Assembly (NCBI RefSeq): GCF_041260155.1 | Contig: NC_091932.1 | Span: forward strand, 11,271,304 to 11,335,303 | DNA length: 64,000 bases | Direction: 5' to 3' | From: Ptychodera flava | Taxonomy: Eukaryota > Hemichordata > Enteropneusta > Ptychoderidae | Shown here: positions 1 to 10,640 of the stretch, piece by piece | Layout of the letters: each line of letters starts with the position of its first letter | Numbering within the stretch: the stretch's first letter is position 1 | Notes under the pieces: generated by a model | Seen by the model: only the letters and a program-made list of their open reading frames with translations | Databases searched by the model: none | Told to the model about the DNA's origin: nothing | Position numbers and translations under genes: made by a program

Positions 1-3
1 CTA

Positions 4-335
4 AACAACATATATTCTCAATAGAAATAAAAAAAAAATCCTTCGAAATAGCTTCTTTCGTCGTCATTTTGCGGTCCCATATATAGTGCTACTACAGGCG
101 GCCTATACCAATGGGTGTCAATAGCCAACCGTCACTCTATTTGGCTATTGACACCCCTCCCGTTTTTTTTGCCAGTCGGCCTCCAAATTCAACCAAACCT
201 AGCCTAGTTATTCTTAACAACATATATTCTCAATAGAAATCAAAAATAAATCTTCGAAAAAGCTTCTTTCGTCGTCATTTTGCGGTCCCATAGTGCTACT
301 GCAGTACCTGTACCAATGGGTGTCAATAGCCAACC
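4..335. repeat. Direct duplication of a ~120-bp unit containing a hairpin motif
   Basis: Positions 4-130 and 216-335 are two copies of the same unit, beginning AACAACATATATTCTCAATA and ending GGGTGTCAATAGCCAACC. In copy 1 the motif GGGTGTCAATAGCC (113-126) is followed by its exact reverse complement GGCTATTGACACCC (143-156), giving a 14-bp stem and 16-base loop. Copy 2 has lost the second arm. The same motif returns at 33,529-33,572. It looks like the end or core of a short non-autonomous element. No coding potential was recognised. Confidence 0.7.
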
Positions 336-470
336 GGCACTCTCGGCCGGGCTCGCGCTCGCTCACTGTACAAAGTACTGTACGAGCCCATGGAGATAAC
401 TCCGTGTTGCAACATGTAGGTGCTTTCTTATCATCCACTTGCATGCTTATTGAATATAATTTATGTACTT

Positions 471-2009
471 AAATGGCAAAATTAGCGATCGAGGAAGGTG
501 ATGAAAAACAAAAACAAAAGTACTCTGCTTGCCATTGCCGCATTGTGATGTGGTGATTTTAATACTCCCGCCACCGTGAGAGCGCACGACCTCGTGTGAC
601 CTCGTGCCCTTTCCTGCCCCTTAAGACAGCCTCTATGTGATCGATGTACACAGTGATTAATTGAGGTGCTCGGCGATTTTACGCAATCAATGAAATTTAC
701 TGTGTTTTTTAACTAGTATAAGGCTATTTTTTGATGTTTGTGATTTTAGACTTCTGTAATTAAAATTTCATTCGTGTGTTTTAACTAGACGGAGTATTGT
801 GTGAGGGATTACTTTCCACAAATGAGTAAGGCTACAAGCAGTGATTAGTTATTTTTGTCAGATAAGCAGGTTTTGTCAGATAAGCGCCGTACACACGTTT
901 GCCATTCTGCCTGTTTCCGTTCTGTGGAGCACTCCGTCTTGTGTGCATCCTGTTTTTGTACATAGTATGTCCGGTCGCAGAGAGTAGTCAAGACATAGGT
1001 ATGTTATTTTCTTCATTCACAGACATAAAATTCACACTCGTTTACAAGTTTTTGTGTCCTGGGCTAATACTAAGCCCACAAAATACTCCAATCTACTATA
1101 GTTCTTTTTCCTCCTTTTTCGTGCAAATGGTTCTACATTTACATGTAAAAGACAAAAATGATGCCACGAGAAGTCGATATGATTGAACTTACAATAGTGG
1201 CCTGACATGGCAGGTATGAGGTAAACTTACCATTTGGGGTGGGGGGGGGGGGGTTAATGTTAGCTGGAGGAAATGGTCCACATTTTGGGAACCATTATGC
1301 ATAATAGCAATTTTATTACAAATGATATTTTGAAGCAAATGTTTTGTCTGTTTCTTTGTTTAGCAGATTGTAGGTTGTTACATATACACGTAACTGAATT
1401 TTTGCAATTCATATCACTTTCACTTATGAATTGAGAAATTGCTTGCCCAGCAACTAAATTGGTTAACTGTACAAATATCTGCCTGACATAGTAGGATAAT
1501 TTATCACAGCAAACTCACAGGAGCTAGCCTCTCTTGCTGAGAAGCAATTTTTTCTGTTGTTTTCAGAAGCAATTACCTCCTTCCCCTCCCTAGTCAAATG
1601 GTTGACGCCAAAAACATGACTGGCCTGAGATGGCATGTCAAAGTACAAGTTAAGCGACAAATACTGATACTGACGTTGATAATCGGCATATCGCGATGTT
1701 TTGTCTACAAGTAAAATAATTGACAGCTTCACATACAATGTTACAAATACGTAGTTTTTTTCAAGCCTGAGAAAACACCTACATCACCGATTGGCATGTC
1801 GCGATGCAAACCGACGTAAAAATAATTATTCTGATTGGTTTTCAGTAAAAGTGTCTGTCAGTCATGATTTTCATCCTCAAACCGCGTGTCAAACTACTCT
1901 CATCCGTTAATTCAGTTGTCAATCAAATTAACATGTGCTCCGAAGTTTGCGTTCGAGTGAAAGTTCAGGAAAGTTCTACTTCGTTCTAGCTGTCCGATTG
2001 AGAGCAAAT
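471..2009. other. Non-coding stretch before the hAT transposase
   Basis: I see no gene here. A G-run lies near 1,240-1,252. At 1,014-1,019 the hexamer CATTCA is followed by CAGA; the same hexamer follows the right end of the hAT element (4,617-4,622), so 1,020 is a weak candidate for that element's left end. The terminal match there is poor. Confidence 0.4.
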
Positions 2010-4616
2010 ATGTCACGCATAACGTCGTTTTTCAAACCGATCTTTTCGGGAAACAAGAATTCCACGGAGCCAGAGAACATCGAAATGACCGAGTTCGAAA
2101 AATCGGTGGTGAGCGACAATAGTGAATCCCGCCGTGATGCTGAAAGTTCAGATCAAGACACGCACTGTCGCGGCAGTGCAGACGACACTTCAAATATTGA
2201 TGACGCAGATGGAAATGGCTCGGAACCGCCACCTTCAAAACAGCCAAGAACTGAAACGAGGAAATTTATGCGTCGATGGTTGAACGATTTTCCTTGGGTA
2301 CGCTACTCTGAGGAAGACGGCGGCATGAAATGCCAAGTCTGTATCGATGGCAAGAAATCTAACGCGTTCACGGAAGGTAAACGATGCCGTAATTTCCGTA
2401 CCTCGACTCTAACTCGTCACGTTTCCTGTGCTGATCATCAAAATGCACTGACTGAAATGTCAATGAGGTCAGCTTTTCAAACCTCTGCTAAAACGGCACG
2501 AACAAAATCTCAGGATGGAATTATAACGGGTCTGAGATCAGTCTATTGGATGGCAAAAGAAAATATCGCTGTGCATAAATATCCTTCGCTCATGAAAATG
2601 ATCGAACTGCAAGGTTGTGAAAATATTAAATACATTGAGATTGATGTTGGGGAAAATGCTACCTACTCGTCAAAAGCAACAGCAGATGAGTTCATTGACG
2701 CGATTTCTGATGTGATCGTGGAAAATGTTGTTAGTAATGTCCGTGCTAGCCGCTACGTAGCAGTTCTTATCGACGAAAGTACAGACATTTCTGTGTCCAA
2801 GAAATTGAATGTGTACGTCCGTGTTGTATCGCCCACTGACTTTCAACCGCGAACTTATTTCTTTGGAAACGTGCTTCTAGAAAGTGGACACGGTGCTGCC
2901 GAAAACGTGTACGATAAACTGTGTGCAACTCTAAAAGAGAAGAATATGACAAAGGAATGGCGTTGGGTTCCGACGGAGCGTCTGTAATGACGGGATCTAA
3001 AACTGGCGTGAGAGCGAGACTGAAGGCAGCCAATCCGTACCTCGTCAACATACACTGCGAGCTGCGAGGCAGCGCACATCGGCTGGCCCTCGTTACAAGT
3101 CAGGCGGCTGCTGCCGTCGCGTATCTCAACGATGTTTATCAGAAAACTGACGGGTTTGTACTACTACTATTTCAGCCGTTCCGCAGTTCGTACGTCCGCA
3201 TTAAAACGTATACAAGATGTCCTTGATGACCCGACGCTCAAAATAAAGGTGGTTCACGCTGTTCGCTGGTTTTCTTTTTATGGTGCATGAGATGCCGTTT
3301 ACCGTAGCTGGGATGCATTGATAACCTACGCTTCTGAAACCGGTGATCGCGATCCGACAGCGAAAGGGTTTGGAAAAAAACTGACTAACTATGAATTTAT
3401 TGCAACAATGCATTTTTTTAATGGATGTAATGCCCCCATACAGAGCTCAGTCTTGTTTTTCAAAAGCAAGATATTGATATCAGTACCATTCGACCAGCAG
3501 TAGATGCAGTTACTAGTACTACTAGTAGGCTAAACGTCAGTTAGAATTTTTTTTAAACTGAAGACGGTCACTATTTGAAGCTCTTCTTGTCCTCATTAAA
3601 GAAGAACTCTTCAGACTCGTATGAATTGAATGGCCATGTAATCAGTTACTCTAATGCACAGGAAACTAAATTTAGAAAAGTCAGGGCAGATTTCATCACC
3701 TAAATTAATTTAATTCAGCAACTGGATTAAAGATTTCCAACACACTCTACCAATATTATTGATTCATTTGCAGTATTGTCTCTTCGCACTCTGTCATTTG
3801 TACCAAAAGATGAGCTGCCAATGTTTGGTTGTGAAAAGTTAGAGCAACTTCTTGATCAATATGATGGTATTGTTGACAGAGATGCCACCAGACAAGAGTG
3901 GGCTTTAGTCAAAGAATTGGTCTTACAGCAGCAATATCCAAGGGATAAATTGTCTACTTTATGGGGGTTGATTTTCAAGTTTCATCATGATCTATTTCCA
4001 AACTTATTGAAGTTGTGTGAAATTGCTCTGATACTCCCAGTTCAAACAGCAGATTGTGAACGTGGCTTTAGTGTCCAAAACAATGTCAAAGTTTCACTGA
4101 GAAATAGACTTGGACCAGACATTCTAAATAAACTCATGCTTATAAACATTGAAGGACCTTCTATCAGAGTCATTTGACTTCGACAGAGCATTGCGTGTTT
4201 GGTCTGCCAAAAAAGACCGTAGAATCTTTCACAAAAGGTGAACAATACTGAGTAAAACTCGACCAATGCAGTTATGTACTATATGAAAGGCCTAACAAGC
4301 AAAATGTTCTTAGTTTTTCTTTTCGTCTGTTTAACGTTCATATCACAAGTGTTCACTATTAAGAATTCAGTGTTTGTAGTCAGTCCTTACAAGTGTCACA
4401 TGATTGTTGCTCTGTGGGATGCTATACCCTTGACCGGTCACAATAAAGAACAAACATGGAAAATGAACAGAATAAACGTGTAGACTGAGTGGATTGTAAT
4501 AATATTTTATTGGTATACATTTTCTAAAATGGCCCCTTAAAATCTGTGATGGCCCCTCATTTTGTGTGAAAGGGGCCGAAATGGCCCCTGAAAGTAAAAT
4601 CCTAGATTCAACACTG
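2010..4616 (+). mobile_element. Decayed hAT-family DNA transposon (ZNF862-like transposase)
   Basis: The first open stretch (ATG at 2,010, running to 2,987) has an acidic N-terminus, a BED/TTF-like zinc finger (MKCQVC with downstream STLTRH and CADH, around 2,325-2,440) and a catalytic-core start with IDESTDIS. A second frame (from about 2,950 to 3,130) continues with GSDGASVMTG and IHCELRGSAHRLAL, typical of hAT cores. A third piece (3,776-4,177) has the C-terminal dimerisation segment with TADCERGFS and LRNRLGP. The core is thus in three pieces with the middle lost or scrambled, so no intact transposase is made. The right end is CCTAGATTCAACACTG, ending at 4,616, and it matches the terminus of the non-autonomous element at 5,935-7,066. 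GGCCCC motifs cluster just inside it. The left end was not confidently found. Confidence 0.85.
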
Positions 4617-4647
4617 CATTCATATGCTCACTGTCATTCATGCAGCA

Positions 4648-5360
4648 CCAAGAACCAATTTTCTAGAACCCCTCCATAGTTTGTGTATTGTACGGTACCC
4701 CAAAACTTAAGACCAGTATCATGCTCTGATTCTCTGTGAAAGCCACAAAATCATTTTAATAGTCGACTGTGAAAGGACTCCAGCTGGGGAAAATTATGTC
4801 ACTTGTGTCCACATTTGATTCATTTAGGCAGAGCTACAAATATGTCAAGAACCCAGGAGACTAACCCATGTGACATGCAACGTAAAATGGCCTGATTAGA
4901 CGTACGTCACGACTTTTTAATGATTTGATTGATAAGGTTTGCGATGTCGATGTTTTTGAAGAATCTCATTCAACTTTTAAAAGACATGTTAATTTGTTTT
5001 TGTCATTGTTTGACGTTTATGGTAATTTTTTGTTTGTTTAAATTTTAGTGTATTTTATCCTTTTCTTTATTTTCTTGTCTGTAAGTGGCTGCCTGATGGC
5101 GCTGTTGATGAGCAAATAAAATAAAAAAAATGACTTGACATAGTTTATATGAATGAAGTAACTCCCATGGCATTTATAGCAAATTAGTAGAGGGACAAGG
5201 GGATGACAGTGATGTAATTCTTCTAGGCTTGAGTCCTTCCACAGTCAAATGAGCAGTCTTACATCTTTGACAAAATCAGAGCATGACACTATATACTATA
5301 GGAGAGTTTGGGAGGAACGATACCAAAACTATGGGAAGTTTCAAGGCAAGGAACCAACTA
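4648..5360. repeat. Imperfect foldback element enclosing a LINE tail
   Basis: About 4,648-4,795 is roughly the reverse complement of 5,225-5,360. Anchors are TCATGCTCTGATT on the left against AATCAGAGCATGA on the right, CATAGTTTG against its counterpart near 5,330, and matching GTGAAAGGACTCCAGC-like blocks. The arms have diverged with many mismatches. The middle holds the LINE-like tail. It is probably an old DNA element with long inverted repeats. Confidence 0.5.
4885..5130 (+). mobile_element. 5'-truncated LINE 3' end
   Basis: A short open frame ending in a stop at about 5,041 contains RTSRLFNDLIDKVCDVDVF and then HSTFKRHVNLFL. This resembles the hydrophobic 'SL..FKR.L..FL' end of many LINE reverse-transcriptase ORFs. 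It is followed by about 80 bases and an A-rich tail (AAATAAAATAAAAAAA, 5,114-5,130). The family (CR1/L2/Jockey-like) is a guess. Only the tail of the element is present. Confidence 0.45.
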
Positions 5361-5732
5361 CACACACTCAAGGTTTCCAGAATAAGAAACAAGACACAAC
5401 TGATTTGATTTGATTTCTGTACTAACGAATCAAAGCCTGCATCGGTATCTCCATCAACTGCTCTTAAAAAGTGCTCATTATATATTTCACCATAAATGTA
5501 AAGTCAGCTATAATTTGTTTATGTCATAAAATGATTTTGCAGAAAGAGAGACCTAATAATTATCAACTTTTAGATGGAATATCAAACTACGTGTGCTATT
5601 TTCAGCATCGTTTGCAAATTACCTTATAGACTCTACAGTTACTGAGATGTTGATATAAAAAATTTGTCATCTTTGCCTTTTTTCACAGCCTCCTGACTGA
5701 ATGAGTGACCTTCAATTGACCTTCTGGGAATC

Positions 5733-8266
5733 ATGGCGTCTAATGTTAATTCTAAAAACAACATAGGTCCTTTCACCAGATTCACTCACAAACTGTCTGA
5801 AGAAATTGGGGAAGGTAAGGACTGACAAAATTCTAAAATAAATCTTGACAGATATTAGAAGTGATTTTTTGTGAATCAGAGAGGTAGTAAAATTTGATTT
5901 GTTTATGACCGTGCTACCACTACCACACAATACACAGAGTTAATTCTAGGACGCGCCATTGCGCAATTTGCGCAAAAAAATCTCGAATGGCCCTCATTTC
6001 TACCTTTGATGCGCCACCAAGGGCGCAACATTTTATGAATGGGTCGGTCGATCACGCAGAGCAGAGTTCACTTAGTTCATACATTTACGTAGCTCCCCGA
6101 AGGTCATTACCTCAGTCATAGTGTGCCATGTTAAACGATTTAGTTACCCTTCGACCTTTGCCCACTACGGCATATATGGTGGTGCATAGGAAGCTGGGTA
6201 AAAAGGACTGATGTAGGGGCAATGGTGTATTGGAGCCGTGCGCATGTGGTACGATCGATGAATGTAAACAACAGCTCCGGCCGCGGCCGCCGCGTTATCG
6301 TGAAAAGCTAGTCGCCGCTCAGATTTTTAACGCCAGTACTATATAATAGTTGATGAACCCAGGATGATCGGGCAGTCCCTTAAATTGAAGCGTTTGCAAC
6401 GTCTATCGTCCATACCAGCGAAACGTTGAACACTGCAAGGAAAGCATTCCTTGGCCGGCCATATGATCGTTTTGAAGAGCAACACAGTTTAGGTCGGACA
6501 TATCTCGTTATCCAGAGTAGCCAGATCAGAACCAATGATCGTAAATTTGCTAATACATACAAGTTATGTTTAAAAGTTGATGTATCAATCACTTTATGTA
6601 GGTCGTACAGGTTACACTCTCGTGTTGTATCAGTGTGATAATTGTCGACCAGTGCAAACCGGGGCCACTCGGAGAAATCCTACCGGTGCGCTAAGCTTTG
6701 ATCATGATCGTTTCCAGTCAAAATCACAGTCCGTAGTAATTTGTGCAGTTGTTAAAGTCCGACATCAATAATTCATCACATAAGTTACGTATAACATGGA
6801 ATCAAACCAAACGGTTAGTTTGCTGCTGCCATTGTTGGGCCTGTTGCGTATACGGAGCACAACTTTGCTGTAGGCTTCGTTGGTTACAGGTGGCCCGATC
6901 TCTAGTATTCTCCTTTTCTTGACTTGATAGACTATGGTATTTTCAGCAGAAAATTCAAGGGTTTTACATGTGTGATCATGACGGCCCGATTTTATAAATG
7001 GCCCCCTTGGGACAGGAGTAGGGGCCCAAAGTGGCCCCTTGTTTTTACGTCCTAGAATGAACACTGAATACATATCCTCTTTTATGCAAGTCATTCATTG
7101 AAATGAAGAGTTTCTTGCTGTAGACAGAAGCTCTGAAACCGACAACAATTTCATAAATTGTCTTGCATTTCTATTTAACTGTATCTTACAAATCAATTTA
7201 GGGGCCAGTTTTTTCACTGTTTGTTTTCATATGTCAATGACAAGTTCAACTCCCAAAAGCATGTTACCACACAGAGACTGGTTGCCAAGTTTTACAAGCA
7301 GTTCAAAGTAAAGTTTGTTCATTTTACACATCACTCTATTATTTTTGAAGTCATGAACTTTATTGATATTCAACTACAAAGAACACTGTCCTCTGAGTCT
7401 AAATTTGCAGTAACCTCGTTCTTTTACCACCTCTCCGTGAATTTGAACTGCTTGTAAAACTTGGCAACCAGTCTCTGTGTGTGTCACCATTGAAACTGAT
7501 AGCTGCTGTAAAGATATAAACATACTACATAGTAAATTAGTTTACAGACATCTTGCTGCGTCACCTGCTGTTTTAGTCTGTCTGATGTTGGCGCAAAGTT
7601 GTAAAAGTTGACCACTAAAAGGGTAAATTCGCGAGCAAACTGACAAACCTAATTAGGTAGTGTATATATATCCAGCTGTATCTCATCGTCAAAATCATTG
7701 GTAAATGTACTGTAATACACCAGCTATTTAGCATGCAAACTCTGCGTCCATACAAAGAATGCACTTTTGTTTACATTTGAATTCTAGTTCAGACCAGAAT
7801 TCACTTGTCAACAATATCATTGCAATCTAAACATGCACAGGCTGAGTTGACAAGCATCTCAACATGATAAGGGAAGTAGAATGAGATAGTGTAGTCAACT
7901 TCAACAACAAAATTAGTGAAGAACATCAAAGTTACAGCAACTATCCCTTTACAAAGTAAAGAGATATTTCATATTCATGCTGCCAATGTTGATTGATAAA
8001 GCTTTGTTTTTACTTTTTCAGTGGAGTACTTACAAATGATTGACCATTGTGAAGGTCTCAACCCACCTATCCAGAAGCGAGACCGGGAAAACTTGAAAAA
8101 GGGAGAAAATGGCTTCCGCAGTGCTTTCTATCTATTTCAAATGTTGCAGGAACGGGAGCATCTGTCCAGTACTAAGTCAGATGTTCTTATTGACCTTTTG
8201 AAGGCAATCAACCGACATGCGCTGGCTGAGGAAGTCAAGCACCAATATGAGATTGGCTTTGAATAA
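5733..8266 (+). CDS. Single death-effector-domain (DED) protein, two exons
   Basis: Exon 1 is 5,733-5,814 (MASNVNSK start, donor GAAG|GTAAGG). Exon 2 is 8,022-8,266 (acceptor TTTTTCAG, stop TAA). The phase-1 junction joins cleanly to give 108 residues. Residues ~13-105 read as one six-helix DED: helix 1 FTRFTHKLSEEIG, helix 2 VEYLQMIDHC, the loop QKRDRENLKKG, then AFYLFQMLQEREHLSS and VLIDLLKAINRHALAEEV, which align with the second half of the FADD and caspase-8 DEDs. DEDs assemble homotypically in apoptosis and immune signalling. There is no caspase, death domain or other partner domain before the stop. The RxDLL motif of helix 6 reads RHALA, so the acidic residue is missing. The nearest architecture is PEA15-like or a small DED-only regulator. 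The intron hosts a hAT MITE. More distal alternative exons cannot be excluded. Confidence 0.75.
5935..7066. mobile_element. Non-autonomous hAT element (1,132 bp) in the DED-gene intron
   Basis: Terminal inverted repeats are CAGAGTTAATTCTAGGACG (left) and the complement of CAGTGTTCATTCTAGGACG (right), 17 of 19 matching. The hexamer AATACA flanks both sides (5,929-5,934 and 7,067-7,072), a likely 6-bp target duplication. The interior has no transposase. Its right terminus matches the right end of the decayed hAT at 4,616, so both were probably moved by one transposase family. GGCCC-type and GCGC-type motifs cluster near the ends. Confidence 0.8.
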
Positions 8267-8847
8267 CATGTATCAGATGAATACCATAAAGCCAGACTCC
8301 GAAGCCTCAACATCAAATTGCCAAATCCATTTAGTGAACCATCTCAGAATGTGCAAAATCATGAGCTATGTTGAAGACTGCATTCCAAACTAAAAGACTG
8401 GACCATCAAACAAGCCGTGCATCTTGATTTTTGAGGAGAAATTTTTAATATCGATAGACAATAGCAATGGGACACAGTTCATCCAATTGTGAAAAGACAT
8501 TGTTTTGCTGACACAGAATGAACTAAATGCTTCATTAGGATATCCTGTAGAAGTCCACAGCTATTCTTGAGTGATATGCAATTCCAAATATGCAGCTTAC
8601 AGCTTTAAAAAAAGCATGAACTGGACCAGGAAAATACAGCCCCTCAGCACCGTACAATCAGAAAGTAACAATGTTGAAAGTGTTGCACAACAATTTACTG
8701 TGTGATCTCCAGCTGCAATGAGTACTCATCGAGCAATGACAAAATGGTGATCATAAATGCAACATTTTCAACCCACATTCCACATGCTGTGGTCCAACAA
8801 TTCAACAGAACACCATGGGAACAGTCCACAGTGAGCTAATTCAATAG
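8267..8847. other. Probable 3'UTR of the DED gene
   Basis: No coding exon was recognised. It follows the DED stop codon directly, so part of it is presumably 3'UTR. Confidence 0.4.
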
Positions 8848-9070
8848 TTAACCCTTTGAGAGCTGTAATTTTTCCCACCAAAATTTTAGCGCAACATTTT
8901 TCCAAATTTTATGAATTTTTCCTTAATTTCTTTGATAATTTTGGACCAAATGGATATCATATTTCATTGGCTACAGTTTCTTATCAAAATTTTCGCAAAA
9001 ATCTGAAAAAAATTGACTGGGTATATTTTTTAAAGGCGACAAAAATTGACTTTGGCACTCAAAGGGTTAA
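8848..9070. mobile_element. TTAA MITE, family A (CCCTTTGAG ends), copy 1
   Basis: The element is bounded by TTAA on both sides, with inverted termini TTAACCCTTTGAGAGCTGTA and CTTTGGCACTCAAAGGGTTAA. It is 223 bp and non-coding. Copies occur at 28,777-28,997 and, reversed, at 40,072-40,284. TTAA targets and CCC termini are typical of piggyBac-type elements; Kolobok also uses TTAA. Confidence 0.8.
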
Positions 9071-10640
9071 AGACACGACCACTGAGGAACACAGGAAAGA
9101 AACTAGCACACTGGTGCAATGCCGAGAAAAGACATGGTTTGTTTGTTTATGAACCATTCCTCTAAGTGATAAGGTATTAAAATCACTGCAGTTTTGGTGG
9201 GAGACAAATTCATACTTCACAATATTGGCCAATCAGTACATACACGTCCAACTTGAAGTCACACTAAAATAAGAACTGAAAAATATATTTTGAGATTTCC
9301 TATCAGACGATTTTTCAAAATCGTATTTTCAAAGTAAAAATTGAAATTGAATATAAATGCATTTGCCAAAACGAGTTTTTAATAGTCAGATGCTGCTTTC
9401 AGATGCTGGGTTCATCAGAGCTGTGCTCAAAGGTCGTATGGGACTTGTACCCAAGGCATGTGGGCCATTGTTGATGAAAGTTTAATCATGTTTATCACAA
9501 TGCGCATCGTAAGATCTATATAAATGTTGCAGTTATGTTGACGTGATGCAAATCTAGATATTGACCATGATATACGTTGTTTGTCAACAAGAAAGTCGCA
9601 CAGAAAATCGCTTTGCATACTGCTTAAAGTAGACAGCATACTTCATGCATAAATATAGAACTGCTTTTAATCAGTACACATGATTTCACTTTACTTTCTG
9701 GCTCCTATTAGCACAGGACATTTACAATATTTCATTTTACTGAAAAAAGTTACACTATAGGAAACTTTTTGGGTCTTTGCAGCTGCAAATTATTTGTTCA
9801 ATGCCCAGCAAAAGTCACTGAAACTTCCACTGTGTGGTGAAAAATGACTGATTTGAAATTGATTGTTGGAAGGGGGAAAGTTCAAATAAGTACATGAACA
9901 TCTAAATTTGCATGTGTGTGGGAATCTGCAACATTATTTGCATACCCACTACACAAAATAACATTGTGAATTGTATGATTTGAACTCCACAGGTTATAGC
10001 AAACAGCATATGATACTAATCAATAACTTGATGTAGCCAACATAGAGCAGAATCCCAATGTTTCAGTTCGTAACAGAGACCAGAGATGGCAAGATCTCGA
10101 CATGTTTGCTGTGTTTAAAGTAGTTTAAAACAATAAAACACTGATTTTGTGATTTTGTACAACTGTAGTTAGTGTAAGTCCATCCCCATAATGCAAATTG
10201 TTCAAGCTTTCTTCAAGGAAACTTCCAACTACTCCATTTCATGGCCAAGAAGACAAAATCACTAAGAAAACTTTTGGATTTGAGAAGCAAGTTATTGAAA
10301 GTTTACTACTGGAACTTGAAGTCCAAAATGGACTTTAATCTCAATGTTCATTCCAAGGGAAACGTAAAATTATCGAATTTCACACTGAACAGGATTGTAA
10401 AGACACTATTTACAGGTTTCAAAACGACTGCACACATGCAAGCAACCAGGAAAGAACTACAAGAATTTGTAAAATTCAACATTTTTTTTGAGGGATCTAC
10501 TTCCTTACACTTCTTAATTTTGTACAATAGGATTTACGGAGAATGTCTGAAAGCCTAGAAATGCATGTCAGTCAGGAAATACAGTGAATGTCTGAGAGAA
10601 ACATGAATAACTACATATAAATAATTATATCAAGACTTAC
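9071..10640. other. Non-coding stretch downstream of RTF2 exon 7
   Basis: This interval was scanned on the minus strand for the missing RTF2 C-terminal exon, which in other animals ends near AHWVTxxxY. No convincing match was found. No other gene was recognised. Confidence 0.4.

Noticed and set aside
8856-9152. Open stretch of 98 codons
   Set aside because: It lies almost wholly inside a TTAA MITE; the translation is just repeat sequence.
9427-9639. Minus-strand WVQVPYDL ending as a possible RTF2 C-terminus
   Set aside because: Only a loose likeness to the family ending, with no fitting acceptor or upstream conserved block.
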